A DNA stretch of 64,000 bases from Microvirga puerhi (GCF_020089865.1 NZ_JAIRBM010000009.1:152329-216328), one strand, 5' to 3'. Numbered from the stretch's first letter, positions 9,209 to 19,063 are shown. Translations and numbers: made by a program. The notes: generated from the sequence alone by a model not told the origin.

Positions 9209-10894
9209 CTAAGCTGCTTTCACGTCCGACAGGAAGTCCGCCACCTCGCGGCTCAGGCTTTCCGACTGGCGCGCCAGTTCCTGCGCCGCACCGAGCACCT
9301 GCGTCGCCGCCGCACCGGTCTCTCCGGCACCCGACTGCACTTCGCCGATGCTGCCCGTCACCTGCTCGGTACCGCGGGCGGCTTCCTGAACGTTGCGGGA
9401 AATCTCCTGCGTGGCAGCGCCCTGCTCTTCGATAGCCGCCGCAATGCCCGTCGAGATCTGCGACATCTCGGTGATCGTCTGTGCGATTTCATGGATCGCA
9501 GCGACCACGTCCTGAGTGGCCTGCTGCACGCTGACGATCTGTGCGCCGATCTCCTCCGTCGCCTTTGCCGTCTGGCTCGCCAGGTCCTTGACCTCGCTCG
9601 CAACGACCGCGAAGCCGCGTCCCGCTTCGCCGGCCCGGGCCGCTTCGATGGTGGCGTTCAGCGCCAGCAGGTTGGTCTGTCCGGCGATGTTGTTGATGAG
9701 AGCGATGACATTGCCGATCTTCTCGGCCGTTCCGGCCAGGGCCTGGACGGTCTCATTGGTGCGCTTCGCGCCATCGACCGCTCTGCTGGCGATGTGCGAG
9801 GATTGCGTGACCTGGGATGCAATCTCCTGGATGGAAATGGACATCTCCTCCGTGGCGGCGGCGACCGTCTGCACGTTGGCGGAAGTCTGGGCGGCGGCCG
9901 TCGCCACATGCACCGATTGCCGATTGGTCTGATCCGCAATGGTCGTCATGCCCTGGGCCGTCATCTCCATCTCGGTCGCAGCGCCCGCCAGTCCCTCTGT
10001 CAGAGCGGACACATTCGCCTCGAAACGTCGCGTGAGTTCATCGAGTTTCAGCGCCCGCCGCATCTTCGCGTCGGCTTCCAGCGCAGCCGCTTCGTCTGCC
10101 GCCTGCTTGGCGATGAGCGCCTCCTTGAAGACCTGAACGGCGTCGGCAATCGTGCCGAGTTCGGTCTTCTGGCCGCGGAACGGAATGGCCGCCGCCAAAT
10201 CGCCCTGCGCCAGCAGCCCCATCGGATACGTCACCGACGCGATGCCGCGAGAGATCGAGCGGATGAGGAGCGTTGCCAAAGCCATCGCCACGATTGTTCC
10301 GATGGCGAGAACGCCGAGCGTCAGGCTCTGGACATTGGAATAGACATCGGAGGCCTGCGTCCGCGCCGCATTGGCATTGTCGCGGTTCCATTTCGTCATG
10401 CGCGTCAGTGCGGAACTCATCTGCTCGGCGATCGGAACGGCCTTCTGGGAGTTGAGATCCCGAGCCTTCGCAACCTCACCGTTGCGGGACAACTCGAGCA
10501 CGGTCCGGGCTTCCCGATCATAGTCGATCCAGAGCTTCTTGAATTCCTCGAACTGCTTACGATCCTCTGCGCGATCGATCGTTTTTTCATAGGCTCTCGT
10601 GGATTCGTTGATGTTGTCGAGCCGCCAGGAGATCCCCTCCTCGATCTCCTGCGCTTCTTCGCCGTTGGCGAGCATATGGCGCAGGACGATCGTCTGGAAC
10701 TCACGAACGTCGGCGTTGAGGGCCCCGATCCTCTGTGACGAAACCAGCCAGCTATCGGCGATTTCAGCCGTCTGCTGATTGATGTCCCGGAGACCACGTA
10801 GGCTGATGAAGCCGAGCACCAGAAGCAGCAGGACGAAGAAGGAAAACGTGCCGATCAGCTTGGCACGAATGGAGAGGGATCGTAGGGCACGCAT
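9209..10894 (-). CDS. Methyl-accepting chemotaxis protein
   Basis: A 561-residue receptor. TM1 is at about 11-31, followed by a four-helix-bundle ligand domain (about 32-185), TM2 at about 190-212, HAMP (about 213-265) and the cytoplasmic signalling domain (about 300-555). The signalling hairpin tip reads GQTNLLALNATIEAARAGEA followed by GRGFAVVASEVKDLA, the contact region for CheA/CheW. No C-terminal CheR-binding pentapeptide is visible (it ends FLSDVKAA). No che genes are nearby, so it is an orphan receptor; its ligand cannot be read from sequence. Confidence 0.95.
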   Translation of the reverse strand: MRALRSLSIRAKLIGTFSFFVLLLLVLGFISLRGLRDINQQTAEIADSWLVSSQRIGALNADVREFQTIVLRHMLANGEEAQEIEEGISWRLDNINESTRAYEKTIDRAEDRKQFEEFKKLWIDYDREARTVLELSRNGEVAKARDLNSQKAVPIAEQMSSALTRMTKWNRDNANAARTQASDVYSNVQSLTLGVLAIGTIVAMALATLLIRSISRGIASVTYPMGLLAQGDLAAAIPFRGQKTELGTIADAVQVFKEALIAKQAADEAAALEADAKMRRALKLDELTRRFEANVSALTEGLAGAATEMEMTAQGMTTIADQTNRQSVHVATAAAQTSANVQTVAAATEEMSISIQEIASQVTQSSHIASRAVDGAKRTNETVQALAGTAEKIGNVIALINNIAGQTNLLALNATIEAARAGEAGRGFAVVASEVKDLASQTAKATEEIGAQIVSVQQATQDVVAAIHEIAQTITEMSQISTGIAAAIEEQGAATQEISRNVQEAARGTEQVTGSIGEVQSGAGETGAAATQVLGAAQELARQSESLSREVADFLSDVKAA

Positions 10895-11080
10895 ATCAGT
10901 TCAGGAGGCCCGCCACATCGCCGTGGAGGCTCGCGCCGCTCTGACGCGAAGAAATCAGGCCAATCTGTCATGCCCCGGAAAGGGTGAATATTTTCTTGAA
11001 AAGATTTGAAATGTTGTTCGAAATCGAAGAGATTTACGTTCGTTATTCGGTTCTTCCGCAAAGGAATTGCAGTAAGAATC

Positions 11081-11099
11081 GGCCGCAGGTTTAGCGGCC
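11081..11099 (-). terminator. Short hairpin downstream of hemH
   Basis: GGCCGC and GCGGCC form a 6-bp stem with a 7-nt loop, 28 nt beyond the hemH stop. Only GATTCTT follows on the minus strand, so it is a weak candidate. Confidence 0.3.
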
Positions 11100-11126
11100 G
11101 ATTAGCCCGTCCGACGATGTTTCGTC

Positions 11127-12188
11127 CTAGATCCAGCCCTGAAGTTCGCGCTCCGCAATGTGGCGGATCACTCGCATGCCGTCTTCGCTGTCGTTGAGGC
11201 ACGGCAGATAGGCGAATTGCTCGCCCCCGTGATGCATGAAGATCTCGCGGTTCTCACCGTCGAGCTCCTCGAGCGTTTCCAGGCAGTCTGCCGAGAAGCC
11301 GGGAGCCACGATGGCGAGACGCTTGACACCGCTCTCGGCCAATGCCTGCACCGTCTTGTCCGTATAGGGCTGGAGCCATTCCGCCGTGCCGAAGCGGGAC
11401 TGGAAGCTCATGCGGAATGTGTCGGCAGGCCAACCGAAGGCCTCGCGCATCAGGCGCCATGTCTTCACGCAGTGGCAATGATAGGGATCGCCTTTCAGGA
11501 GATATTCCTTCGGAACGCCATGGAAGGAGACGAGGATCACCTCCGGCTCGAAGGGCAGTTTTGCGAGTTCACGCTTCATCGACGACACGACCGCATCGAT
11601 ATAGACCGGATCGTCATGATAGGGGGGCGATACCCGCACCGAAGGCTGCCAGCGCATGTCCATCAAGGCCCGGAAGGCGTGATCGCAGGCCGTCGCGGAG
11701 GTGGCGGCGGAGTATTGCGGATAAAGCGGCACCAAGAGAATGCGGTCGCAGCCCTCATCCAGCAACGCCTGAATGCGCTCGCGAACCTCCGGTTTGCCAT
11801 AGCGCATGGCCCAGTCGACAGTGATCCGATCACCGGCAACACTCTTCAGATGCCGGGCAAGATCCTCGGCCTGTGCGCGGGTGATGGTCTTGAGCGGTCC
11901 TTCGTCGCGCTCGTTGTTCCAGATCGTGGCGTAATCGCGTCCCTTCCGACCCGGCCGGGTCGTGAGGATGATGAGATTGAGAATCGGCCACCACAGGAGC
12001 CGTGGCGTCTCGATAACGCGCCGGTCAGACAGAAATTCCTTCAGATAGCGGCGCATCGGCCAATAGCCGGTGCCTTCCGGCGTGCCGAGGTTGAGGAGAA
12101 GCACCCCGATCCGTCCGCTCCTGATCGTCGGATGGTCCACCGGACGGACCCCCTGGCTGAGATCGGCAAGCTTGACAGTTTCATTCAT
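11127..12188 (-). CDS. hemH: Ferrochelatase
   Basis: A 353-residue enzyme that inserts Fe2+ into protoporphyrin IX, the last step of heme synthesis. It shows VLLLNLGTPEGTGYWPMRRYL at the N-terminus, VPLYPQYSAATSATA near the middle, VSFHGVPKEYLLKGDPYHCH with the catalytic histidine near residue 230, and the C-terminal VVAPGFSADCLETLEELD signature. The start at 12188 (MNETVKLADL) is chosen because the 32 residues upstream are basic and unlike the family. It stands alone between the chemotaxis receptor and an HWE kinase on the same strand. Confidence 0.96.
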   Translation of the reverse strand: MNETVKLADLSQGVRPVDHPTIRSGRIGVLLLNLGTPEGTGYWPMRRYLKEFLSDRRVIETPRLLWWPILNLIILTTRPGRKGRDYATIWNNERDEGPLKTITRAQAEDLARHLKSVAGDRITVDWAMRYGKPEVRERIQALLDEGCDRILLVPLYPQYSAATSATACDHAFRALMDMRWQPSVRVSPPYHDDPVYIDAVVSSMKRELAKLPFEPEVILVSFHGVPKEYLLKGDPYHCHCVKTWRLMREAFGWPADTFRMSFQSRFGTAEWLQPYTDKTVQALAESGVKRLAIVAPGFSADCLETLEELDGENREIFMHHGGEQFAYLPCLNDSEDGMRVIRHIAERELQGWI

Positions 12189-12311
12189 CGAGGGGCCCCT
12201 TGGCGCGCCGCGCCTTTTTGATGTGGCTCTAGATAGGTGTTTCCGCGTCGGCAGCCAACAGGACCTCGGGCCGCGCCCGGCCACAGCTCCGTGAGCGGCT
12301 CGCGAAGCACC

Positions 12312-14549
12312 TCAGATGGAAGAAGAGGGGAAGCCGCCAGGCCGAAGAAGGGCATTCAGGGAAACCTTCAAGCCGGAAGGCTCGAAATCCATCTGGACCG
12401 CTGCGTTGAGCTGCGTTGCGAGAACCCGGTGCAGCAAGCGCGATCCAAACCCTTGCCGTTTCGGGGACGCAACGGACGGCCCACCCTGCTCCGTCCAGGT
12501 CAGCCTGAGCCGCAACCCATCCGGTTCCACGGCAGATTCCCAGCGAACGGCAACGCGGCCGGAAGCGACGGAGAGCGCCCCGTATTTGGCGGCATTGGTG
12601 GTCAACTCATGGACCGCCATGCCGATGGGCACAGCCGCTTCCGAGGGAAGCTCTACGGGGGGGCCGTCCAGGACGATCCTCTCGCCAGTCCCATCATTGT
12701 AGGGGCTCAGCTCCTTCTCCAGGATCTCACGCAGCGACGCCGTCTGCCATATGGCTTCGGTCAGGAGGGAGTGCGTGTTGGCGAGCGAGATGATGCGGCC
12801 GACGAAGGCCGCATAGAAATCCTCGATGCTCGAGGTGGAACGCGCAGTTGCCCCGACGACGGCCTGAACCGTTGCGAGCGTGTTCTTGACCCGATGATGC
12901 AGCTCGCGGATCAGCAGAGATTGCTGCTTCTGCGCCTGCCTGCGCTCATCGATCTCGTGCTGCGCTGCCTTGTAGAGATTGCTGTTTTCAAGTGCGATGG
13001 CTGCCTGACCGGCAAGCCCCACGACCAGCCGCTCCGCACGGCTAGTGAAGATCCGCGGCTTTTCATGACCAAACAGGAGGGCCCCCTCGATGATTCCGGT
13101 TCGCGAGATCACCGGAACGGCAAGATAGCTGCGAAGGAGCGGGTGCCAATCGGGAGCACCGCCATGGGGAGCGTTCTGGCCGTATCGTGGATCGGCAGTG
13201 ATATCGTCCGATCGCACGATTTTCCCCTCGACCAGCGTCGGGGCGAAGATCGACGTGTGCCGGACCATGGCGATATCGGCGAAGGAGCCGCTGAGCTCGC
13301 CTGAAATCGCGTAAGGCATGGCGCGCGGGCCGCCCTTGTCGCCGGCACGCATATGCTCGTCCACGTGATAGAAAAAAGCACCGATCTGCGCGCCCGTCAG
13401 CTCGACGCCTGCATCGATCACATATTGGGCGATCTTGTCGAAATCGAGCTCGGCCGCCAGCGCGCGGCCTGTCCGGTTCAGCACCTCCAACGCACCCGTC
13501 TCTTTCCGCAGCTCGCTGGTGCGCAGCGTTACTTCCTTCTCGAGCAGCGCCGCATTGGCCGCCTGCTCCTGGAATTGATGGGCGGCAACGGCCATAAGCG
13601 CGAGCAAGGCGATCAGCGCGAACAGCGCGAAGGAGCCGTAGATCCGGATCTGGTCGACCCAGGGATTCCAATAGGCATCCGCCGGGATGCTGACCCTGAC
13701 GTAGAGCGGAAATTCTCCAAGCCTGTGGTAGGCACCGAGCCGCTCCCTGCCCTCGTTGGCAGCTGTATAAAAGCCGGCCTCGGGATCGATGGACACCGCC
13801 TTGTCGAAAGACGGCTTGTCGATCGGAAGGAAAGAAATGCTGCCTGGGTCCGAAGGATGCTGAGCAATGACCTTGCCATCGCTGGCGCGGAATAAGCTGA
13901 CCCGGCTCTTGGCAGGAAGACGCAGCCTTGACCAGTAATCGTTGAAATAGGCGAGAGAGACGGTCACGGAGGCGACACCGTGAAAACTCCCGTCGGGATG
14001 CTGCAGGCGACGGCTGACCATAAAGGTCGGAGTCTTTGTTACCCGCCCGATGATCGGCTCTCCGACGAAGAGGCCCTGATCTGACCCCACCTGAGCCTGG
14101 AAGGCATCGCGATCGCTGGCATGGGAGGCGGGTGTCGGAAACCCGGCGGTCGTCAGGAGAAGCTTGCCTTCCGGATCATTCAGCCAGATGTCCTCGATAT
14201 AGGGCAGAGCCTGCTTGACGGCGCGCAGCTGCTCCCAGAGCGCTCGCGCCGGCTCGTGGGCCAGGGTGCTTTCGGTCTCCACGAGTGCAGCAGTCTGACG
14301 CAGGGCGACATCTGTCACCTCCAGAAGGCGCGCCGCATGATCGGCGAGGAAGAAGGCATTGTTCCGGATATCGTCCACATCCCGCTGGATCAGGCGGCTA
14401 CGCTGCTCCCAGGCGATGAAGGCAAAGGTGACGACGATGAAGGCGATGCCCAGAAACCCCATGGCGAGGGTCATCCGCCCGCGGAAGAGGGACTGGCGGC
14501 GCCGTTTCTGAGACAGGATTGAATCCGGCGGGCGGGTCACTTTCTGCAA
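12312..14549 (-). CDS. HWE-family sensor histidine kinase with Cache and GAF domains
   Basis: A 745-residue protein. TM1 is near residues 28-50, followed by a large extracytoplasmic Cache/PDC-type sensor region (about 55-310). TM2 is near 310-330, a GAF domain spans about 355-530, and the kinase starts at LIRELHHRVKNTLATVQAVV with the phospho-acceptor histidine near 552. The HWE hallmarks are present: MAVHELTTNAAKYGAL and the WTEQGGP box. HWE kinases in alphaproteobacteria often feed the general stress response or light/redox signalling. No response regulator is adjacent, so the partner is unknown. No DNA-binding output domain is fused. Confidence 0.92.
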   Translation of the reverse strand: MQKVTRPPDSILSQKRRRQSLFRGRMTLAMGFLGIAFIVVTFAFIAWEQRSRLIQRDVDDIRNNAFFLADHAARLLEVTDVALRQTAALVETESTLAHEPARALWEQLRAVKQALPYIEDIWLNDPEGKLLLTTAGFPTPASHASDRDAFQAQVGSDQGLFVGEPIIGRVTKTPTFMVSRRLQHPDGSFHGVASVTVSLAYFNDYWSRLRLPAKSRVSLFRASDGKVIAQHPSDPGSISFLPIDKPSFDKAVSIDPEAGFYTAANEGRERLGAYHRLGEFPLYVRVSIPADAYWNPWVDQIRIYGSFALFALIALLALMAVAAHQFQEQAANAALLEKEVTLRTSELRKETGALEVLNRTGRALAAELDFDKIAQYVIDAGVELTGAQIGAFFYHVDEHMRAGDKGGPRAMPYAISGELSGSFADIAMVRHTSIFAPTLVEGKIVRSDDITADPRYGQNAPHGGAPDWHPLLRSYLAVPVISRTGIIEGALLFGHEKPRIFTSRAERLVVGLAGQAAIALENSNLYKAAQHEIDERRQAQKQQSLLIRELHHRVKNTLATVQAVVGATARSTSSIEDFYAAFVGRIISLANTHSLLTEAIWQTASLREILEKELSPYNDGTGERIVLDGPPVELPSEAAVPIGMAVHELTTNAAKYGALSVASGRVAVRWESAVEPDGLRLRLTWTEQGGPSVASPKRQGFGSRLLHRVLATQLNAAVQMDFEPSGLKVSLNALLRPGGFPSSSI

Positions 14550-14669
14550 GGAAAGAATCGCTTCAAAAAGTTTTGTCGAGCTTGATCATTCGGTTCCGAC
14601 TTAAGGGCGACGCGAATGGCGGAAGGGAGAAATAGCAGCCCCTCCCCCGTTTTCCAAACGTCAGGACAT

Positions 14670-14703
14670 AAAAAAGGACCGGAACCGTACAGTTCCGGTC
14701 CTT
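14670..14703 (-). terminator. Intrinsic terminator of the 5'-nucleotidase gene
   Basis: Perfect stem AAGGACCGGAAC / GTTCCGGTCCTT with a 6-nt loop. On the minus strand it is followed by a run of T. It starts 16 nt after the stop codon at 14719. Confidence 0.85.
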
Positions 14704-14718
14704 CAATCTGTCACGCCG

Positions 14719-16227
14719 CTAGCGAAGAACGACGCGGCCTTCCACCTTTGGCGCCACCTTGCCGGCCTTGGCGACGTAGTCGATGACCTGCGACGCCATC
14801 AGCTGGCTCGCAGCAACGTCGATGAGCTGCTTCGCGTCCACAAAGGCACGATAGCCGTCGCCGCCCCGGGCCATGAAGTCATTCGTCGCGAGCTTGTAGG
14901 TCTTGGCCGGATCCAGAGGCTGGCCGTTGATCGTGACCGACTTGATTCGGCTGCCGGGAGGCTCCTTCATGTCGACCTCGACGATCATGCCGGAGGTCTG
15001 CGGGAAGCGGCCGCCGAGCTCGCGCACTTGGCTCACGCCGTTTTCCAGCGCAGCCTTGATCTTGTCGCCGGTCAATTCGAGCAGAACCGTGGTGTTGCCG
15101 AAGGGCATCTCGGACAGGATGTCGCGGCGGGTCAGCTTCTGCCCGGCAGCATATTCCTTGTCGGCACGCAACCCACCACCGTTGGTGATGGCGACGTCGG
15201 CGCCGACCGAGGCCCGAAGGGCGTCCGCCACCAGATTGCCCATGGCAGCCTCTCCGCCACGCACAGTCGCGCGCCGGCTATCGAGCGCCGTCTCGGTGAC
15301 GCCGATCTCCACATCGAGTTCCTTGGAGAGCTTGTCCTCATAGCCCTTCACGACGGCCTCGATCTCCGGATCAGGCTTGACCGTCGCGCTGTCGATGATC
15401 CGGAAATTCGGCGTCCAGGTCACGGTCGCCTTGCCGTCCTTCTCGGTCTTCGTCACCGACAATTCGACGACATTGATATAGTTGCCCTGAGATTCGGATT
15501 CCGTCACCACGACCTTGCCGTCGTAGAACGCGAGCAGATGCTCGTCATGTCCGCTGAGGATCACATCGGCTCCGGAGGAACGCGCGAGAAGCATATCGAC
15601 ATCGAGCGGCGTATGAACCACCGCCACCACGATATCGGCACCCTTGGCGCGCAGATCCTTGACCTTGTCGCGGCCGGTCGCGACCGACGGCTTGAACTTG
15701 ATATTTCCCGGTGTCGAAACGATGGGCGTATCTTCCGTCGTCAGACCGAAAAAGCCGACCTTGATGCCTTTAACATCGACGATCTTGTCGGCCTTGGTAT
15801 GAGCCGGCATCCCGTCGCCATCGACGATGTTGGTCGCAAGCACGTCGAACTTGGCCTCCGCCATGCGGGCGCGAAAGGCGTCAGGACCAAGATCGAATTC
15901 ATGATTGCCCGGCACCATGGCATCGACGCCCATGTGATTGAGGATGTCGATGATATGGGCTCCCTTGTCGAAGCCAGAGAGAAGCGAAGGCGAGATGGTG
16001 TCGCCGGAATGAACGAAGAAGGCATTGCCCTTGGCGCGCTCCTCCTTGATCACCGTCGCGAGCTTGGCAAAGCCGCCGCGGCCCTTTTCCGGGCTCATCC
16101 GGTCGATGTCGTTGGTCTGCACGAAGCGGATCGTCACGGCCTCCTGGGCCAAAGCCGTACCCGACAGAAGCAGGGAAAACCCAAGAAAGCCGGCGCGCAG
16201 GGCGGCCAGCGGACGGCTTTGAAGCAT
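14719..16227 (-). CDS. Periplasmic 5'-nucleotidase / 2',3'-cyclic phosphodiesterase-type phosphatase
   Basis: A 502-residue UshA-family protein. The signal peptide covers about 1-28 (AGFLGFSLLLSGTALAQ). The metallophosphatase domain (about 30-260) has motifs FVQTNDID, SGDTISPS, GNHEFDLG, VVHTPLDVD and SGHDEHLL. The C-terminal 5'-nucleotidase domain (about 300-480) has TNGGGLRAD and the substrate-binding MARGGDGYRAF. It would dephosphorylate extracellular nucleotides to nucleosides and phosphate. The usual H-x-D/NDxHG metal motif reads NDID here, a small deviation at a ligand site. The start at 16227 has GAGGA about 9 nt upstream; the ATG at 16245 is an alternative. Confidence 0.92.
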   Translation of the reverse strand: MLQSRPLAALRAGFLGFSLLLSGTALAQEAVTIRFVQTNDIDRMSPEKGRGGFAKLATVIKEERAKGNAFFVHSGDTISPSLLSGFDKGAHIIDILNHMGVDAMVPGNHEFDLGPDAFRARMAEAKFDVLATNIVDGDGMPAHTKADKIVDVKGIKVGFFGLTTEDTPIVSTPGNIKFKPSVATGRDKVKDLRAKGADIVVAVVHTPLDVDMLLARSSGADVILSGHDEHLLAFYDGKVVVTESESQGNYINVVELSVTKTEKDGKATVTWTPNFRIIDSATVKPDPEIEAVVKGYEDKLSKELDVEIGVTETALDSRRATVRGGEAAMGNLVADALRASVGADVAITNGGGLRADKEYAAGQKLTRRDILSEMPFGNTTVLLELTGDKIKAALENGVSQVRELGGRFPQTSGMIVEVDMKEPPGSRIKSVTINGQPLDPAKTYKLATNDFMARGGDGYRAFVDAKQLIDVAASQLMASQVIDYVAKAGKVAPKVEGRVVLR

Positions 16228-16387
16228 GGTCGAATGTCCTCGCATGGGGTGGGTCCACCGATGATGAACGGAAGCTAGGCCTGAAACGTGTCACAGAAGT
16301 AACATCCTGTCGACGGCCCCGGTGACCGTATCCTCAGCAGGCCCAGTTCTCTTTGCGGCTGTCGGCGGCTGCCCGGTGGAGGTTTCC

Positions 16388-17722
16388 CTAACGGCCTCTC
16401 TGCGGTGCGGAGGGGGGCACAGCGTCGGTCGAAACCTGAACAGTGGGTCCTGTCTCGGTGATGAGCCGGGCGCCGCGCTGGAAGGTGAAATAATTCCACA
16501 GCCAGTTGAGCGCGACCACAAAGCGGTTTCGGATGCCGATCAGGAAATAGATGTGGGCCAGGCCCCAGAAGATCCATCCGATGAAGCCGCGCAGGTGAAT
16601 ACGCTTGAGCTTCACCACCGCGGCCTTTCGCCCGATCGTGGCAAGATCTCCCTGATGCCGGTAGTGGAAGGGGGCCGGAGCGGCCCGACCGGTGACGCGG
16701 GCGGTGATGACGTCCGCCACATAACGGCCCATCTGCTTGGCCGCCGGCGCAATGCCCGGAACGGGATGGCCGTTTTTGCCGATGACAGCGGCCGTATCGC
16801 CGACGGCGAAGATTTCGGGCCTGCCTGGAACCGCCAGGTCCGGGCCGACCTTGATCCGTCCGGCCTTGTCCCGCTCGGCCCCGACCCATTGTCCAGCAGG
16901 GGACGCAACGACGCCGGCGCCCCAAATAACGGTTCCGGCGTCGATATGCTCGGCGGCAGTCCCGACGCCACGCTCGTCAATGGCGGTGACGGCGGTCGAG
17001 GTTCGGACCTCCACGCCAAGCCGCTCGAGCGCTCGCTGCGCATAAGCCGACAAGTCGTCGGGGAAGGTTGCCAAAATCCGCGGTCCGGCTTCCAGCAGGA
17101 TAACCCGCGATTGACGCAGGTCTACGTTCCGGAACTCCGGCGGCAGTGTCTGGCGGGCAACCTCCGCAACGGCACCGGCCATCTCGACGCCTGTCGGACC
17201 ACCGCCGACGATCACGAATGTCAGCAGCCGCTGCCGTTCCGCCGGATCTGGGGACAGTTCCGCTTTTTCGAAGGCGATGAGAATCCGCCGGCGGATCCGG
17301 GTCGCGTCCTCGATCTGTTTCAAGCCAGGTGCCATCCCGGCCCAATCATCGTGCCCAAAATAGGAGTGTGTCGCACCTGTGGCGAGGACCAGATAGTCGT
17401 AGGGAATGGCGAGGGGATCCGTGTGAACGACGCGCTGCTCGACATCCACCTCCGTCACGTCGGCCATGAAAACAGTCGCGTTGCTCTGCCGGCGCAGGAT
17501 GCCGCGGATCGGCCAAGCGATATCCGACGGTGCCAAGGTTGCCGTTGCGACCTGATACAGAAGCGGCTGAAAGCAATGGTAATTGTGGCGGTCGATGACC
17601 GTGATATCGACCGGAACGGATCGAAGCGCTCTTGCGGCTTCAAGGCCGCCGAAGCCTGCACCGATGATGACGACGCGCGGACGCGCAGCCGTGTTCACGG
17701 ACGTTCGAGGCGAAAGGCGCAT
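16388..17722 (-). CDS. Type II NADH dehydrogenase-like FAD oxidoreductase
   Basis: A 444-residue flavoprotein. The FAD-binding GAGFGGLEAARAL motif lies near 21-33, the NAD-binding VIVGGGPTGVEMAGA near 170-184, and the C-terminal FAD contact AVGDTAAV near 310. The C-terminus carries hydrophobic helices (GFIGWIFWGLAHIYFLIG, ALNWLWNYFTF) typical of NDH-2 membrane association. It transfers electrons from NADH to quinone without proton pumping. Length and layout match bacterial Ndh. A small membrane protein gene lies 54 nt upstream on the same strand and may be co-transcribed. Confidence 0.9.
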   Translation of the reverse strand: MRLSPRTSVNTAARPRVVIIGAGFGGLEAARALRSVPVDITVIDRHNYHCFQPLLYQVATATLAPSDIAWPIRGILRRQSNATVFMADVTEVDVEQRVVHTDPLAIPYDYLVLATGATHSYFGHDDWAGMAPGLKQIEDATRIRRRILIAFEKAELSPDPAERQRLLTFVIVGGGPTGVEMAGAVAEVARQTLPPEFRNVDLRQSRVILLEAGPRILATFPDDLSAYAQRALERLGVEVRTSTAVTAIDERGVGTAAEHIDAGTVIWGAGVVASPAGQWVGAERDKAGRIKVGPDLAVPGRPEIFAVGDTAAVIGKNGHPVPGIAPAAKQMGRYVADVITARVTGRAAPAPFHYRHQGDLATIGRKAAVVKLKRIHLRGFIGWIFWGLAHIYFLIGIRNRFVVALNWLWNYFTFQRGARLITETGPTVQVSTDAVPPSAPQRGR

Positions 17723-17776
17723 ATCTGCAGCCCTTTCCCTGTGAGGACAGCAACGAGACGATTCGGTCGTGCCGCA

Positions 17777-18145
17777 CTAGATGGCCCGGACATACCATAT
17801 GCCGCACGCGAGGATCGCGCCAATCGCCACAATGCTGCCGGCGAACACCGTCGGAAAGCCGTCCTCGTGGTGAGGCGCATCGATGGGCCAAGTTTCTCGC
17901 GACCAGCGGACCAGGTTTTCATAACGGCGGGCGAGGGCAACACACATGGCGGACGGCGGAGTGCCCGCGGCTTCGTCGTCGGTTCCGAGGGGCGACAGGC
18001 CGGGGTCGAAGACCGGGTTCTTGTCACCTGTGCGGCCGCTGTCGATGTCGGCTTTCAGCATCGCCGCCGTCGGATTCTCCGAGGGCGGGGGCGAAGCGAC
18101 CGGCCTGATAGTATAGGTTGGCGGAATGTCGGAGCGATCCGTCAC
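17777..18145 (-). CDS. Small C-terminally membrane-anchored hypothetical protein
   Basis: A 122-residue protein of no family I recognise. The first 90 residues are hydrophilic and proline-rich (TDRSDIPPTYTIRPV). A single hydrophobic segment at about 99-118 (PTVFAGSIVAIGAILACGIWY) forms a C-terminal tail anchor. It precedes the NDH-2 gene by 54 nt on the same strand, so a role beside that dehydrogenase is possible but only inferred. Confidence 0.65.
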   Translation of the reverse strand: MTDRSDIPPTYTIRPVASPPPSENPTAAMLKADIDSGRTGDKNPVFDPGLSPLGTDDEAAGTPPSAMCVALARRYENLVRWSRETWPIDAPHHEDGFPTVFAGSIVAIGAILACGIWYVRAI

Positions 18146-18340
18146 TGGGGCCTCCCGTTCGTAACGTGATGGGTTAGAACGCTAGGAACCAACGCTTCCC
18201 TTCTTTGCCTCAATGAACGGTCGGACGCGAACACCGTTCCCATGGACGAAAGCGCCGGAGCGAAATCTTGGACGGGACCATGTCCTCGACAGAGCCCAGG
18301 GCCGATGCTACCCGCAGAATCCGAGGAGGACTGTGTTCCG

Positions 18341-19045
18341 ATGACCGGCCCCGTTACCAAAGCGCTCACGGCTTTCCGCGCCGATCCTAACAGTGCCGGT
18401 TGGTGCACGCTGCCCTTTTTCCGTGAGGGCACCGCCGATGACATTGCGGGAAAGATTGATACAGCCGTTGCGGGGGGCGCTCATGTTCTCCCACCGCCGG
18501 AGAAGATCTTCAACGCCCTCGCGCTGACGCCGCTGGAGCGCGTCAAGGTGGTGATCCTTGGGCAGGACCCCTATCCAACCCCTGGAGACGCTCACGGGCT
18601 CGCATTCTCCTATACGGGCGGACGTCGCCTGCCGGCCTCGCTTCGTACGATCCTGGCCGAGATGGCCGACGATCTTGACATCCCCATGCCACGCTCCGGT
18701 GACCTGACGCGATGGGCGGAACAGGGGGTTCTGCTTCTCAACACGGCTCTGACAGTCGAAGCCGGGAAGGCTGGCGCCCATCTCAAGCTCGGTTGGTCTG
18801 GCCTTGTCGAACAGGCCGTCGCGGCCGTGTCGCGAAGTCAGCCTGCCGTGGTGTTCCTGCTCTGGGGCGCCAAGGCGCGAGCATACACCGCGCTGATCGA
18901 TCCGAAGAAGCATCTGGTCATCGAAGCCGGTCACCCCTCCCCTCTCAACCGTCTCAAGGACTTTCGCGGAACGAAGCCGTTCAGCCAGACCAACGCTTGG
19001 CTATCCGCGAAGGGGCTCCCCCCCATCGACTGGCACCTCGCCTAA
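18341..19045 (+). CDS. ung: Uracil-DNA glycosylase, family 1
   Basis: A 234-residue base-excision repair enzyme that removes uracil from DNA. The catalytic aspartate is D76 in GQDPYPTPGDAHGLAFS, followed by LLLNTALTVEAGKAGAH and the DNA-intercalating HPSPLNRLKDF loop near residue 200. The last position of the usual HPSPLS motif is N. The start at 18341 (MTGPVTKAL) has GGAGGA about 10 nt upstream; in-frame ATGs at 18242 and 18305 would add a non-family extension. A MarR-GNAT gene follows downstream. Confidence 0.95.
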   Translation: MTGPVTKALTAFRADPNSAGWCTLPFFREGTADDIAGKIDTAVAGGAHVLPPPEKIFNALALTPLERVKVVILGQDPYPTPGDAHGLAFSYTGGRRLPASLRTILAEMADDLDIPMPRSGDLTRWAEQGVLLLNTALTVEAGKAGAHLKLGWSGLVEQAVAAVSRSQPAVVFLLWGAKARAYTALIDPKKHLVIEAGHPSPLNRLKDFRGTKPFSQTNAWLSAKGLPPIDWHLA

Positions 19046-19050
19046 ATTAT

Positions 19051-19063
19051 TTGACTAAGTCAA
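19051..19063. promoter_or_regulatory. Palindromic MarR-type operator candidate
   Basis: TTGACTAAGTCAA is a perfect 13-bp palindrome 38 bp upstream of the MarR-GNAT start and 5 bp after the ung stop. TTGACxxAGTCAA-like sites are typical of MarR dimers, so autoregulation is likely. Confidence 0.6.

Noticed and set aside
9068..10738. Long + strand frame opposite the chemotaxis receptor
   Set aside because: It is antisense to a clear MCP, is rich in Arg/Leu/His with no motif, and matches the usual third-base mirror pattern.
11160..12221. Long + strand frame opposite hemH
   Set aside because: hemH has every family motif; the opposite frame has none.
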